Shown: positions 22,126 through 34,200, numbered from the stretch's first letter. The stretch: 64,000 nt of DNA from Eledone cirrhosa (GCA_964016885.1 OZ024749.1:35314998-35378997); one strand, 5' to 3'. Made by a program: numbers and translations. Notes: generated from the sequence alone by a model not told the origin.

Positions 22126-22310
22126 AACCAAACAAACGTGTTTTCTCTCCCAAAAACTTTTTTCCATTTTTTCACCTTCTTACTCTCGTCTATCTTTCCA
22201 GTTCTTTTATTTCTCATTCTATCTTCTGAAGAAAGACTAAGTATTAAACTAATATATATCTTCATTGTACTGCATCGTTTTGCTGTGTCTTTTATCTGTT
22301 TACTTTTCTC
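22126..22310. other. unannotated T-rich sequence
   Basis: T/C-rich stretch with no recognised element, ending in a (TA)n tract at 22311-22346. Confidence 0.4.
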
Positions 22311-22347
<37 letters not shown>

Positions 22348-22379
22348 GACAGTGAATTTTGAAAAGTTGTTAAACCATA

Positions 22380-22735
22380 AGACAAAATAAGGCAATAAAA
22401 AAAATAATTCTAGTTTCTCAAAAAAGCCTTTAATCAAAGATGGAACTGTTTTCATCTCTTCAGAAATTAACAAAGATTATAACTGAAATTTGTTTTTACA
22501 CAAAGGATGATTTCATGTTTAAATTTGTTTATAAAAACAAGAAAAAAACTCCCCCAAAACAAAGCAAACATTATAAGCTGTAAAAAAATATTTCATTTCA
22601 AATCAAATTATAGAGTAATTCTGATTTAAACAGTTGAATCAAGAAAACATTTGTTCTAATGATTATTATAGTTAATATTTGCAGTATTTTTATTTTTGTA
22701 GCTTATATTCATTATTTTAATGTTGGCATGGCAAA
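22380..22735. other. unannotated A+T-rich sequence
   Basis: No tandem pattern, SINE or coding signal. Confidence 0.45.
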
Positions 22736-22739
22736 GAAA

Positions 22740-22855
22740 AATAAATATGAAATTTATAGCTAACACTTATGTAGGTTTAGTTAACCTCCTACAAGGTTAT
22801 ATCTCATAGGAGGTTTTAATTTAAAGGGCCCCAGTCCTATCATGTGAAGCAACAT
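22740..22855 (-). mobile_element. SINE-C body fragment
   Basis: GAAATTTATAGCTAACACTTATG, GTTTAGTTAACCTCCTACAAGG and CCCCAGTCCTATCATGTG match the SINE-C body. The head is missing. Confidence 0.7.
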
Positions 22856-23260
22856 TTTATGCTGGTTTCAACACATTACATGAGATATAATAATATAATA
22901 TATCAGTTATTTACTGCACTGTCATGTAGAAACAGATGCAATTCAACTTTTCTGATTTCAGGTTAGTTTTGATAAAATAAAATTAAGATTCTATTCTATT
23001 CCATTTTATTCCAATATGCCACCATGGCATCAGTAACTAGAAAATATTTCTTGATTTCACACAAAATTTTCAATATAAAATAGATAAGTAGGAAAGTCAC
23101 TTACCGCAGTCTCAGCTAGATTCACTGTCACTCCTCTGGAAATATAAGATATATTAGAGATATATTAAAGATATCATCATATCTTTTGTAGGTTTGTGTT
23201 TTTTTTTTGTTATCTTATTTCAACACTTCTGTTTGACTACCAGTTTTCATTAACTCCCAG
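22856..23260. other. unique sequence holding a possible microexon
   Basis: Non-repetitive sequence. The minus strand at 23105-23135 has splice-site-like borders (separate entry). Nothing else seen. Confidence 0.45.
23105..23135 (-). other. candidate 31-nt microexon
   Basis: Minus strand: acceptor-like CTTATATTTCCAG, then 31 nt, then a consensus-perfect donor GTAAGT (complement at 23099-23104). One of three frames is open and reads GVTVNLAETA; the other two have stops. It lies in non-repetitive sequence. A chance occurrence in 64 kb is quite possible, and there is no neighbouring exon to link it to. Confidence 0.25.
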
Positions 23261-23267
23261 TCACTAA

Positions 23268-23335
23268 AGCACACACACACACACTCACACACTCACACAC
23301 ACACACACATATATATACACATACACATATATAAC
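23268..23335. repeat. (CA)n microsatellite
   Basis: CA units with CTCA interruptions, then (TA)n. Confidence 0.9.
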
Positions 23336-23390
23336 CATCATCAACATTTTATATCTATTTTCCTTGCTTTCATTGGTTAGACCAAATATA
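23336..23390 (-). mobile_element. SINE-F fragment
   Basis: CATCATCAACATTTTATATC and TTTCCTTGCTTTCATTGGTTAG match the 3' end of SINE-F. Confidence 0.5.
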
Positions 23391-23445
23391 TATATGAATA
23401 GTTCATTTAGCATGCTAGCAATGGTTGAATATATATATATATATA

Positions 23446-23583
23446 TCATCACCATCGTTTAACATTCACTTTCCTTGCTATCAAGGGTTGGATGGGTCTA
23501 CATAGACCAAGTCAGTACTGAAGCAGTACTACTGACCACTCCAATAGGCCGAGGGAAAACAGACTTTAAATGATGATGATGAT
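23446..23583. mobile_element. SINE-F composite with GAT tails at both ends
   Basis: Begins with an inverted tail (TCATCACCATCGTTTAACATT) and ends with a forward tail (AGACTTTAAATGATGATGATG). Flanking sequence on both sides is (TA)n. Two 3' ends point outwards. Confidence 0.7.
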
Positions 23584-23659
23584 ATATATATATATATATG
23601 TAGGGTACATTACAACGCAGACACACAGATGCCATAATGGGCTATATATATATATATAA

Positions 23660-23790
23660 TAATAATCATCATTTCATGTCTGTTTTCCTATGCTGGCTTG
23701 AGTTGGATGAGTTGTTACAGACCAAGTCAGTACTTAATCAGAGCTACTGTCCTTCCAGACAGGTGCAGGACCACTTCTCCCTCTCTCTTT
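23660..23790 (-). mobile_element. SINE-F
   Basis: ATCATCATTTCATGTCTGTT, TGCTGGCTTGAGTTGGATG and 'ACAGACCAAGTCAGTACTTA' match 23446-23583 and 4324. Confidence 0.6.
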
Positions 23791-24184
23791 CTATACATAT
23801 ATATACACACAGACATCTCTATATTGGGTAGATCACACACATCTATTATATATATATATAAAGTGTTGCGTAATTTACAACACAGAGATGCTGTACATTG
23901 ATAAAATATTGCATAAAACAACCCAATATTTACTCAAGATTTCTTTTCATAAAAGTCACAGTGTGTTTTTATATTATTTTTATTGTATTATTACTATTTT
24001 AATTAACAATGTAAACATGAACAATTGCCAATCAGATAAACAGATTGACCAGAAAGGCACTAGCAGGACTTTCGATGTTAACATACAACTTATTATAATT
24101 ACATAGTAAAAAAATATATAAAACTCCATAGAATGTTCAGCTGGAACTTTTCCAAACCTGGCAGTAATCTTAAAAGATAACATT

Positions 24185-24435
24185 TCTTTTTACTTTACTG
24201 TAATAGTCCTGTGTGGTGTGGGCGGTCATGGTGGAAATATTTATAAATGTTTTTAAAAGAGTTTCAAAATCAATCGGATATTATTTAGCAATAACCAATT
24301 TTTGGTCCAACTTGATTCTTAAACGGGAGGTGCTTGACTCCTAGGGGATAACTTTTAGCCAAAGGAGGAATTAGGGGAGAATGTTAGTTGTTAGTCAGGG
24401 GAGAATACACAAACTGGGAAATAACTGTGTACATC
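24185..24435. other. unannotated sequence
   Basis: Contains CTTAAACGGGAGGTGCTTGA and short GGGGA-rich blocks that faintly resemble 25820-25870. No boundaries can be set. Confidence 0.35.
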
Positions 24436-24439
24436 GTCT

Positions 24440-24645
24440 ACCAATATACCCTACAATAGTGTATATTGAGTACATATCAATATATCCAATTATAATGAAC
24501 ATTGTGTACATATCAAATTAAATACCAATATACCCAACTATAGTGTACATTATATCAAATAAATACCAATATATCCAACTATAGTGTCCATTGTGTATAT
24601 ATCAAATGAAATAATAATATATCCAACTATAATGGTGATTAATTA
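24440..24645. repeat. about 55-bp minisatellite
   Basis: Four diverged units with CCAACTATAGTGTACATTG and GTACATATCAAAT, then AATACCAATATA. Confidence 0.8.
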
Positions 24646-24789
24646 TTGAGTCTTGAAAAATTTGCTGAAGTTATTAAGGTTCCCAGGTGAAAAATGACCA
24701 AATTAATAACAGCTCGAAATGGGAGAGGAATTGAGAAAATCTGAAAATGCAAGGGGAAGTATGTGTCCTGGGGTTCTGAGAAACACTGG

Positions 24790-25285
24790 TCTGACTACAA
24801 CAGCACATGATTCTATACTTGATAGTGCTGTCTACCTATAGACTCACAGAACTATAGTCTTGGTTATTCAGCTAAGTATGACCGTTCAAAGTGCTGTTTG
24901 ATGACCGTTCAAAGTGCCGTTCAAAGTGCTGTCTCTCAGAACTGTATGAGCTAAGTATGAGAACTCATAGTCGTATCTACTATAGACTCAGTCTTAGATA
25001 TTGAACTAAGTATGGGAGCTCATAGTGTTGTCTAACTATAGACTCACAGAACTGTAGTATAATTATTGAGCTAAGTAAAACAGCTCATTGTGGTGTCTAA
25101 CTATAGACTCACAGAATTGTAGTCTTAGATATTGAGCCAAGTAAAACAACTTATAGTGCTGTCTAACTTACTCGCACAGAACTGTAGTCTTAGTCATTGA
25201 GCTAAGTATGAGAGCTCATAGTGTTGTCTAACTACAGACTCTCAGAGCTGCAGTCTAGTTATAGACTCACAGAACTGTAGTCTGA
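24790..25285. repeat. about 75-bp minisatellite
   Basis: Six diverged units: 'CTATAGACTCACAGAACTG', TAGTCTTAGTTATTGAGC, TAAGTATGAGAGCTCATAGT, GTTGTCTAA. Confidence 0.85.
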
Positions 25286-25287
25286 AC

Positions 25288-25465
25288 CCCTCCATGACCA
25301 AATCATTAATGAAATACACTACATTTGAATTAATTGATTAAGAATTTGGAGGGATCTAATCAAATTATTAATTATTTGATTACTAAGATGGTATTTGTAA
25401 AATAGTTTAACAAAAATTTCTTATATCAAATTGTGTTGGAAAATATTAATTTGAATAGGAAACAT
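25288..25465 (+). mobile_element. MITE1, 3'-incomplete
   Basis: 'CATGACCAAATCATTAATGAAA', 'AAGAATTTGGAGGGAT' and AAATTATTAATTATTTGATTAC match the MITE1 interior. The sequence stops exactly where an intact MITE1 with TTAA begins, suggesting that the second inserted into the first. Confidence 0.6.
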
Positions 25466-25773
25466 TTAACCCTTTTGTGACCTTATTTCTATGAAATCCC
25501 CTATTTCAATTCAATTACATAATGAAGAATTTTGAGAGATTTACTAAAATTATTAATTACTTCATCACTAAGAAAGTGACTTAACACATGATTTTTATAT
25601 ATAATTAAGTTAGATGATATTATTTAAAATTGGAACCCCTTAAAATAGGTGGTTTTATTTTTTATAGAACCAGAAGCAGTTTTAGCTGGGCTCGTATGAA
25701 AATGATAAAAATAGGTGGGATTATTTCATAGAACCAGAGGCATTTTTGGGTGGGTTAGTATCAATAAGGTTAA
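25466..25773 (+). mobile_element. MITE1, both ends present (piggyBac-like termini)
   Basis: Bounded by TTAA at 25466-25469 and 25770-25773. Left end TTAACCCTTTTGTGACC; right end GGTTAGTATCAATAAGGTTAA. CCC..GGG-type ends with TTAA flanks are the hallmark of piggyBac elements. About 308 bp, A+T-rich, non-coding. A block of about 65 bp near the 3' end (AATAGGTGG..CATAGAACCAGA) is duplicated internally. Confidence 0.8.
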
Positions 25774-26009
25774 TTCTACTCTTTACAGTACTGTATTTAC
25801 TATTGTGCTTAGGTGTTCTTAAACATAGGGCCCCATTGCTCCCAGGGGGTGGGGATCTTCCTGCCAAAAAGATTTTTTACGATGAATTTTTCAAATGTTT
25901 TTCAAATGTAAAACGTTCAAAGGGGCTTCATAACTTAACTAACACAGGGCATCATTTGTACTAAATTCAGCACTAGCTCTCTACCTTCCATCATTTAATC
26001 TAGTGGAAC

Positions 26010-26175
26010 ATCCAGGATGTGATAGCTGGAAGGAAAGAGAGTGAGTTCTGTACAAGTACTGGGATGGCACCCAGAATAGATGGATAGCAAAGTAAACCTC
26101 AACAGAATTTGAACTCCAAGTGCAGAGATCCAGAAAGAAACATCCAACACTCTAACAACAATGCCAAATCGACTG
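26010..26175 (-). mobile_element. SINE-D/A-like relic
   Basis: 'CAAAGTAAACCTCAACAGAA', TTTGAACTCCAAGTGCAGAG and CCAACACTCTAACAACAATGCC follow the order of an inverted SINE-D head. Strongly diverged. Confidence 0.5.
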
Positions 26176-26494
26176 CGTTACTGATATTTATATAATAATA
26201 GATAAAATGAATTAATCATAAAATATTATTAAAAAAACATTCACCAACAGACACACCACCACAACCACCACCACCCTCCATTATACATATATACACACTG
26301 GATGATTGTTGTTTATCACATGGTGGATGATGATATATCATCGTTTGTCAGGCAACATCTAATGTATCACAGCAATTAGCTAACGAAGACTTAACTTTAG
26401 CCATAATCAATGGTAGACATGAACTTCAGCCATTAAAGTGGTTGGTCTATCTATTAGAAAGTTTAGCAGAACTCACAAGAACCAGGGTCAACAC

Positions 26495-26910
26495 AACTTC
26501 ACAGAACTGATAATACAAACGTGTGTGTATATATATATGTTTGTTTATCTGTCTGTGTGTATGTCTGTGTGTATGTATGTATGGTTGCATGTGTATGCAC
26601 ACACGTGTATATGTGTACGCGTGTGTGATATATATATATATATATATATATATGAATATATGTATAAGTTCAGTTCATCAGACCCTGGTCAGCACAACTT
26701 CATATATTGATAATACAAATTTGTGTGTGTGTATATATATGCACATATGTGTGTATGTATGCACATATATATGTGTGTGTGTGTGTGTATATATATGTGT
26801 ATGAGTGCATTTATGTGTGTGTGTATATATATATATATATATGTGTGTGTGTTTGTGTGTGTTTATGTATGTTTGTGTGTGCATATGTATGTACGTGTAT
26901 ATGGTCAGTA
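26495..26910. repeat. duplicated unit within GT/TA repeats
   Basis: CAACACAACTTCACAGAACTG, then ATAATACAAACGTGTGTG near 26490-26530 recurs in diverged form near 26690-26725. Long GT and TA tracts follow each copy. Open frames are artefacts. Confidence 0.75.
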
Positions 26911-27099
26911 AAGCAGGAAGACCAGTGATAACAGACCCCCACCGCCATCACAACCACCCCCATCGCCACCACCATCAACATCCCAGTATAATTTTAAAAG
27001 CCTATGTCCTCATCTGAGCTGCAATGTTGTGTAGTGAAGTAACAACGGAGTTAATTGGTGAGGGAAAGATTTATGGTAATAGCTGTAGATGGGACACTA

Positions 27100-27825
27100 G
27101 ATTAGTGGAGTAGATTAATGGTGAGCTAGATAGAGAGCTAGATAGAGAGGTAGATTAGATGAGAGTTAAATAGAGAGACAGATTTGGGAAGTGGATTGGA
27201 GAGGTAAATAAACAGAGAGGTGGATAGAAAGGCCGATTAATGAAGTAGAGAGATTGAGAGGTAGATATAGAGAGAGACGTAGATAGGGAGTTAGACAGAG
27301 AGAGAGGTAGACTGGAGAGGTAGATAGAGAGGTAGACTGAGAGGTAGATAGAGAGAGAGGTAGATATAGAGAGATTGAGAGGTAGATATAGAGAGAGACA
27401 TAGATAGGGAGTTAGACAGAGAGAGAGGTAGACTGGAGAGGTAGATAGAGAGGTAGACTGAGAGGTAGATAGAGAGAGAGGTAGATATAGAGAGACATAG
27501 ATCGGAGAGGTTAATAGATAGGGAGTTAGACAGAGAGAGAGAGGTAGAGGAGAGGTAGATAGATAGGTAAATAGAGAGGTAGATAGAGAGAGAGAGGTAG
27601 ACAAAGAGGTAGATAGAGAGGTAGATAAAGAGGTAGACAGAGATAGATAGAGAGGTAGACTGAGAGGTAGATAAAGAGTTAGATGGAGAATTAGACTGTG
27701 AGGTAGACAGAGAGGTATATATAGAGAGAGGTAGATAAAGAGAGTGATAGACAGAGAGAGCTATATAGATAGAGAGGTATATAGATAGATAGAGAGGTAG
27801 GCTGGAGACAAAGAAAGAGAAACAA
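27100..27825. repeat. GATAGA/GAGGTA array
   Basis: About 720 bp of 'GAGGTAGATAGA' steps. A block with AGAGACGTAGATAGGGAGTTAG and 'ACAGAGAGAGAGGTAGAC' recurs at about 27275 and 27395. The minus-strand 149-residue S/L/T frame is an artefact. Confidence 0.9.
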
Positions 27826-27844
27826 ATTAGAGAAGAGGCTTGGT

Positions 27845-27890
27845 GATTATTTTATTCTTTTACTGGTTTCAGTCATTAGACAGCAGCCAT
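27845..27890 (-). mobile_element. SINE-G 3' end fragment
   Basis: TTTACTGGTTTCAGTCATTAGAC and AGCCATGATAGGGC match the inverted 3' end of SINE-G (compare 56038-56075). Confidence 0.55.
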
Positions 27891-27894
27891 GATA

Positions 27895-28030
27895 GGGCAA
27901 AACCTTGATTTTAGTCCTCTCCCCTGTCATAAATAGGATAGGGGCCCCTGTCATAAACACACAAGAAATCTTCTATAAGACATAACCTTATAAGAGACCA
28001 GCTAAACCTACATAGGTGTGAGCTGTATTT
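27895..28030 (+). mobile_element. SINE-C body fragment
   Basis: 'TAGGATAGGGGCCCCTGTCAT', 'CAAGAAATCTTCTATAAGAC', ACCAGCTAAACCTACATAGG: the SINE-C body in plus orientation, without the head. Confidence 0.7.
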
Positions 28031-28034
28031 ATCT

Positions 28035-28212
28035 AAAAACATTCCATCGTAATTTTATGTAAGAACCTTTGTTAAGTTATGTTTCAAACACCACAGAGTA
28101 ATGAGAAAGTTATTAATTTTACCAAATCTCATTGAATTCTTGATTATCTTTAGAACTATTTGAAAATCATAGTCAGTGTTGGTCATTAGAAATTTGGTAA
28201 TGAAAGAGTTAA
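28035..28212 (-). mobile_element. MITE1, one end present
   Basis: Minus-strand MITE1. The 5' terminus is at 28194-28212 (GGTAATGAAAGAGTTAA, complement TTAACTCTTTCATTACC). The interior 'TTTATGTAAGAACCTTTGTT' matches 54395-54415. The 3' end is cut by the SINE-C/G fragments. Confidence 0.65.
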
Positions 28213-28261
28213 CATTTGAATACTGAATACAATAATTTAGTAACCATGTCTGACCGAGTCT

Positions 28262-28867
28262 TTAACCTTTTCATGACTGTATTTCTAATGAAATCCGCTC
28301 TATTTGGAACATCAAGCATAAGTAGTGAAAGAGTCACTCGCTGGGAAGAAAAACTTAATCTCCCATCTGTAACAACAATGGAGCAAAAGGTGAGTGAGGC
28401 ACTGCCTTCTGGAACAGATACAAACTATGCAGTGTGGAAATGCCTCAACTGATTAAGATCTGGTGTTGGTCTGGCAAAATGGGGATATTTAAAAGATAGG
28501 GACATTGTGTGTGACTTCGACATCAAACCACAGACTCTGCAGCACCTCCTGATATTCCCCCTTCTCGAACACCCCTGCACAGCATTGGACTTAGCAGAGT
28601 TAAATGAGAAAGGACAACAATGTGATCACCTGTGGCAGAACCACATCTAGCCAAGCTTTGTAGCCACACGATAAGAAGTTAATGAATAATTTACAATTAT
28701 TTACTTAAATTATCAATTATTTCACTATTATTAAGTTATTGACTTAACATATGGTACGTATATAAAACTATGTTGATTTTTAGTTAAATAGGAATCCTTT
28801 AAAATGGGTGGCCTTTGTTTCATAGAATCAGATCCAGTTTTGGCTGGGTTGGTGTCAAAAGAGTTAA
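28262..28867 (+). mobile_element. MITE1 interrupted by a LINE fragment
   Basis: Left end TTAACCTTTTCATGACTG at 28262. Right end GGTTGGTGTCAAAAGAGTTAA at 28847-28867. Interior parts match MITE1 up to about 28313 and again from about 28690. The middle is LINE-c sequence, absent from the other copies. Confidence 0.75.
28313..28680 (+). mobile_element. LINE-c C-terminal fragment nested in MITE1
   Basis: One frame, with a stop at 28450-28452 where an arginine codon is expected, reads AVWKCLN (stop) LRSGVGLAKWGYLKDRDIVC, then PQTLQHLLIFPLLEHPCTAL and DLAEL. This is the pattern LNRLRTGVGR..WGY..C.CG..QTM.HLL.CPL found at the C-terminus of many non-LTR retrotransposon ORF2 proteins. The zinc-knuckle cysteines are partly lost. 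The upstream open frame (28216-28452) mixes MITE and LINE sequence and is not a gene. Confidence 0.7.
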
Positions 28868-29400
28868 TATACTAAAACTACATGGTTTCCAAGGTAACTA
28901 ACTACCTCTTTACAGAACCTCAATCCGTTAGCCATGTTCTCAAATATGTGTGTGTGTGTGTGAGTCATCAACTCAAGAATTATTAGACTTTGGAAATCAA
29001 AATCATATCCTGATAGTCTAAGAACTATCGACAAGTTATTCCAGAATTTGTCAGTGAAATCCTTCTATCAGATTTTTTTTTTCTTAAATGTTTAATGAAT
29101 GATAATTGCCTGCTGCTTCTCTTCTAGAATGAACTGGTCAACCAATCTCTCTCTCTCTCTCTCTTGGAAAATAGGCAGCATTTATCTGATTTTCTTATAT
29201 TCATTTTTTATATATTTTTCACTCCATTTTGTCTCAAGCAAAAAAAAAAAAACAAAAAAAAAATGGATAAAAAATAAGAAATAAATGGAAGAAGAAGAAG
29301 AAGACAGTTGTCTTGAAACGATGCTATCTCAAAGTACAGCAAACCTTGGCATGTCGATTAAGATTTCATATTAAATTGTCACATGTATTCAGTAAGTCAG
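28868..29400. other. unannotated sequence
   Basis: Unique A+T-rich sequence with short (GT)n, (CT)n, poly-A and (GAA)n runs. Nothing else seen. Confidence 0.45.
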
Positions 29401-29419
29401 TCAAATGCACAAGGTAGCA

Positions 29420-29652
29420 GGTGTGTGTGTGTGTGTGTGTGTGCGCGTATATCAAAACAGACATTTACATGTGTATGTGTGTATATATATATACACATGT
29501 ATGTGTGTGTGTGTATATATATATATAAATATATATACAAACATGCGTGTGATGTATATATATAGAGATCCAAACATTTTTGTATAGTACAATTAAAAAA
29601 ATTTCATATGTGGACATGTGTGTGTGTTATGAAGAACTTTATTCACACACAC

Positions 29653-29683
<31 letters not shown>

Positions 29684-29735
29684 CAATATATATGTGTGTA
29701 TGAGTATATATATTCATATATATATTCAGTAGCAG
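29420..29735. repeat. GT/CA/TA microsatellites
   Basis: (GT)n at 29420-29446, TA/TG at 29470-29570, (AC)n at 29645-29668 and (TA)n after it. The (GT) and (AC) runs are opposed and could pair. Confidence 0.85.
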
Positions 29736-29820
29736 TGCAGTAAGGCAATTAAGGATTTGAAGACAGGTCATTGGGAATAGTTGGTGAGATGCTGAAAGCA
29801 TCTGGGATGGTAGGACACAT

Positions 29821-30001
29821 AATTGTTTCTACTTTTGGCACAAGGCCAGCAATTATCCCAGTGTATTACTGGTACTTTATTTTATCGACTCCGTAAGGAT
29901 GAAAGGCAAAATTAACCTCGGCGGGATTTGAACTCAGACCATAAAGGGCCGTAACTCTTTGCTGCAAAGCATGGCGTCCGACCCTCTACCGATACTACCA
30001 A
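29821..30001 (-). mobile_element. SINE-A, full-length
   Basis: Complete minus-strand copy with box B complement GGGATTTGAACTCAGAC. A direct repeat GACACATAAT flanks it (ending about 29822 and starting about 30002), a target-site duplication of about 10 bp. Confidence 0.93.
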
Positions 30002-30134
30002 TGACACATAATAACCACCAATATTGTAAGCTAAGTAATACAACATGGTGCTATATCCAATGACTGGCATAGCAGCAGCATTGTCAACTGCTTCAAAGGC
30101 AAAGGTGATGCACTAGACAAGTTGTAGGTAGTGG

Positions 30135-30351
30135 TTAACCCTTTAATGTTCAAACCGGCCAAAACCGGCCAGAATTCTCTACCGCTTTCTGTTGAATCTG
30201 GCTGTAACTGGCCACACCAGGGATTGTTCTCAAAATAAATACTTTCAAAATCTCATAGATTCGATATTATGTGAGATAATTATGCGAGGTAAAGCCTTTA
30301 CCATGAAAATATAATAGTATATATAGAGTAATGTGATTGATAAAAGGTTAA
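30135..30351 (+). mobile_element. MITE2 (piggyBac-like termini)
   Basis: 217 bp with TTAA at both ends. Left end TTAACCCTTTAATGTTCAAAC; right end GTAATGTGATTGATAAAAGG, then TTAA. Interior: 'CTGTAACTGGCCAC', ATTGTTCTCAAAATAAATAC and AAATCTCATAGATTCGATAT. Matches 54138-54353 over its whole length. Non-coding. Confidence 0.85.
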
Positions 30352-30825
30352 ACTGAGTTTTGTATAAAACGTGTTAAGTCAATTGTGTATGTTAACCTTG
30401 GTTGGAACTGAACTCTGAACACAAAACCTTTTGTTGGATGTTCCTCAGTTTCCGCCATTTTCCCACCATAATCGTGAAACTGTTATTGTGCAGGGTGGAA
30501 GAAGTGATGAATTATTTTCCATACTCTCTCCCTCTCTCTCTGTTTGATGACACCACAGACAGACAGCCGTGCTGTGTGATATGTGACAGGTTTGCCAAAT
30601 CAAATAACTTTTAACACTTTTAGCACCGTATTCTATCACCATTACTCTTTCCCCCTGTACCCCCCCCCCATGTCATTTGACTTCTATTGTTTCTTCTTCT
30701 GTTTCCTTCTTCACCATCTTCACCTTCACCTTTTCCTTCCCTTCCTCTTTCTCCTTTAACTTCATCTTCAACACCTTAGTCTTCTATCAAGATCCACAAA
30801 ATAAAACCTATGTGACAGTATTAGT
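30352..30825. other. unannotated sequence
   Basis: Mixed sequence with a CT-rich part (30520-30545, 30690-30780). Short open frames on both strands (30402-30614 plus, 30445-30642 minus) have no recognisable motif. I do not call a gene. Confidence 0.4.
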
Positions 30826-30827
<2 letters not shown>

Positions 30828-30898
<71 letters not shown>

Positions 30899-30945
30899 CG
30901 CGTGCAGATATATATGTGTGTGTATATATATATGTATAAAGTTAC
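30828..30945. repeat. (TA)n then (GT)n
   Basis: About 26 TA units followed by GT. Confidence 0.95.
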
Positions 30946-31254
30946 AATGCCATGTGTAGAAAGTAGAAGGTTAAAAATAATCTTTCACACATCAGACATA
31001 CACTAAAATCTTTTTGATCAATCCAGTCAGTCATCATTGGATGTAAAACATTACTAGCAGCTACAATTACTTGGGGTTGGGTGTTTGGTGTCTCATTTCT
31101 CTGTCTTATAGAAACATCACATCACCACATTACTATATCACATTGGTGGTGATGGTGGTGGTGGTTTTCTTGTTATTGGTTGTACCCACCACACTAATAA
31201 CATTAGGGAGTTCAATACTAGGGAACTGACTTTAATGGGGCTCACACACTCTGA

Positions 31255-34200
31255 CTGACACACACACACACATACATACACTGACTGACACACACATACA
31301 CTGACTGACACAAATACACATTTACATATACATATTCTCACACACACTTACATACATAGCAACAGACAGATACACATAGATACACAGATAGACACACACA
31401 CACACACATACACACATACACAGCAACAGACAGACACAAGCACTAAACACATATGTAACACATATAGATAATATAGATACATTGACAGACACAGAGATAG
31501 ACAAACATACACACAAACATACACACACAACAATATACAGAGACAGACAGAGCAACATACACACAAACATACACACACAACAATATACAGAGACAGACAC
31601 AGCAACATACACACAAACATACACACACGACAATATACAGAGACAGACACAATAACATACACACACACATACACACACAACAATATATAGAGACAGACAC
31701 AACAACACACACACAAACATACACACACGACAATATACAGAGACAGACACAACAACATACACACAAACATACACACACAACAATATACAGAGACAGACAC
31801 AGCAACATACACACAAACATACACACACAACAATATACAGAGACAGACACAGCAACATACACACAAACATACACACACAACAATATACAGAGACAGACAC
31901 AGCAACATACACACAAACATACACACACAACAATATACAGAGACAGACACAACAACATACACACAAACATACACACACAACAATATACAGAGACAGACAG
32001 AGCAACATACACACAAACATACACACACAACAATATACAGAGACAGACACAGCAACATACACACAAACATACACACACAACAATATACAGAGACAGACAC
32101 AGCAACATACACACAAACATACACACACAACAATATACAGAGACAGACACAGCAACATACACACAAACATACACACACAACAATATACAGAGACAGACAC
32201 AGCAACATACACACAAACATACACACACAACAATATACAGAGACAGACACAGCAACATACACACAAACATACACACACAACAATATACAGAGACAGACAC
32301 AGCAACATACACACAAACATACACACACAACAATATACAGAGACAGACACAGCAACATACACACAAACATACACACACAACAATATACAGAGACAGACAC
32401 AGCAACATACACACAAACATACACACACAACAATATACAGAGACAGACACAGCAACATACACACAAACATACACACACAACAATATACAGAGACAGACAC
32501 AACAACATACACACAAACATACACACACAACAATATACAGAGACAGACACAACAACATACACACAAACATACACACACAACAATATACAGAGACAGACAC
32601 AGCAACATACACACAAACATACACACACAACAATATACAGAGACAGACACAGCAACATACACACACAACAATATACAGAGACAGACACAACAACATACAC
32701 ACAAACATACACACACAACAATATACAGAGACAGACACAACAACATACACACAAACATACACACACAACAATATACAGAGACAGACACAGCAACATACAC
32801 ACACAACAATATACAGAGACAGACACAGCAACATACACACATACATACACACACAACAATATACAGAGACAGACACAGCAACAGACACACAAACATACAC
32901 ACACAACAATATATAGAGACAGACACAACAACATACACACAAACATACACACACGACAATATACAGAGACAGACACAGCAACATACACACAAACATACAC
33001 ACACACAACAATATACAGAGACAGACACAGCAACATACACACAAACATACACACACAACAATATACAGAGACAGACACAGCAACATACACACAAACATAC
33101 ACACACAACAATATACAGAGACAGACACAACAACATACAGACAAACATACACACACAACAATATATAGAGACAGACACAACAACATACACACAAACATAC
33201 ACACACGACAATATACAGAGACAGACACAGCAACATACACACAAACATACACACACACAACAATATACAGAGACAGACACAGCAACATACACACAAACAT
33301 ACACACACAACAATATACAGAGACAGACACAGCAACATACACACAAACATACACACACAACAATATACAGAGACAGACACAACAACATACAGACAAACAT
33401 ACACACACAACAATATATAGAGACAGACACAACAACATACACACAAACATACACACACAACAATATACAGAGACAGACACAACAACATACACACAAACAT
33501 ACACACACAACAATATACAGAGACAGACACAGCAAGATACACACACAACAATATACAGAGACAGACACAGCAACATACACACAAACATACACACACGACA
33601 ATATACAGAGACAGACACAACAACATACACACAAACATACACACACAACAATATACAGAGACAGACACAGCAACATACACACAAACATACACACACAACA
33701 ATATACAGAGACAGACACAACAACATACAGACAAACATACACACACGACAATATACAGAGACAGACACAACAACATACACACAAACATACACACAAACAT
33801 ACACACACACACAACAATATACAGAGACAGACACAGCAACATACACACAAACATAGACACACAGCAATATACAGAGACAGACACAACAACATACACACAA
33901 ACATACACACACAACAATATATAGACAGACACAACAACATACACACAAACATACACACACAACAATATACAGAGACAGACACAACAACATACACACAAAC
34001 ATACACACACAACAATATACAGAGACAGACACAACAACGTACACACAAACATACACACACAACAATATACAGAGACAGACACAACAACATACACACAAAC
34101 ATACACACACAACAATATACATAGACAGACACAGTAACATACACACAAACATACACACACAACAATATACAGAGACAGACACAACAACATACACACACAC

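Noticed and set aside
24290..25960. hAT-like element suggested by GGGGTTCTGAGAAACACTGG (about 24772) and AAACATAGGGCCCCATTGCT (about 25821)
   Set aside because: No matching second terminus or target duplication could be found; too diverged to call.
26675..26700. Minus-strand CTGATGA near 26680
   Set aside because: No GAAA at a proper distance and no stem II.
28216..28452. A 78-residue protein gene
   Set aside because: The frame crosses the MITE1/LINE-c junction. Its C-terminal part is LINE and its N-terminal part MITE.
30402..30642. Small genes on either strand (70 and 65 residues)
   Set aside because: Overlapping on opposite strands, no motif, no splice or promoter support.
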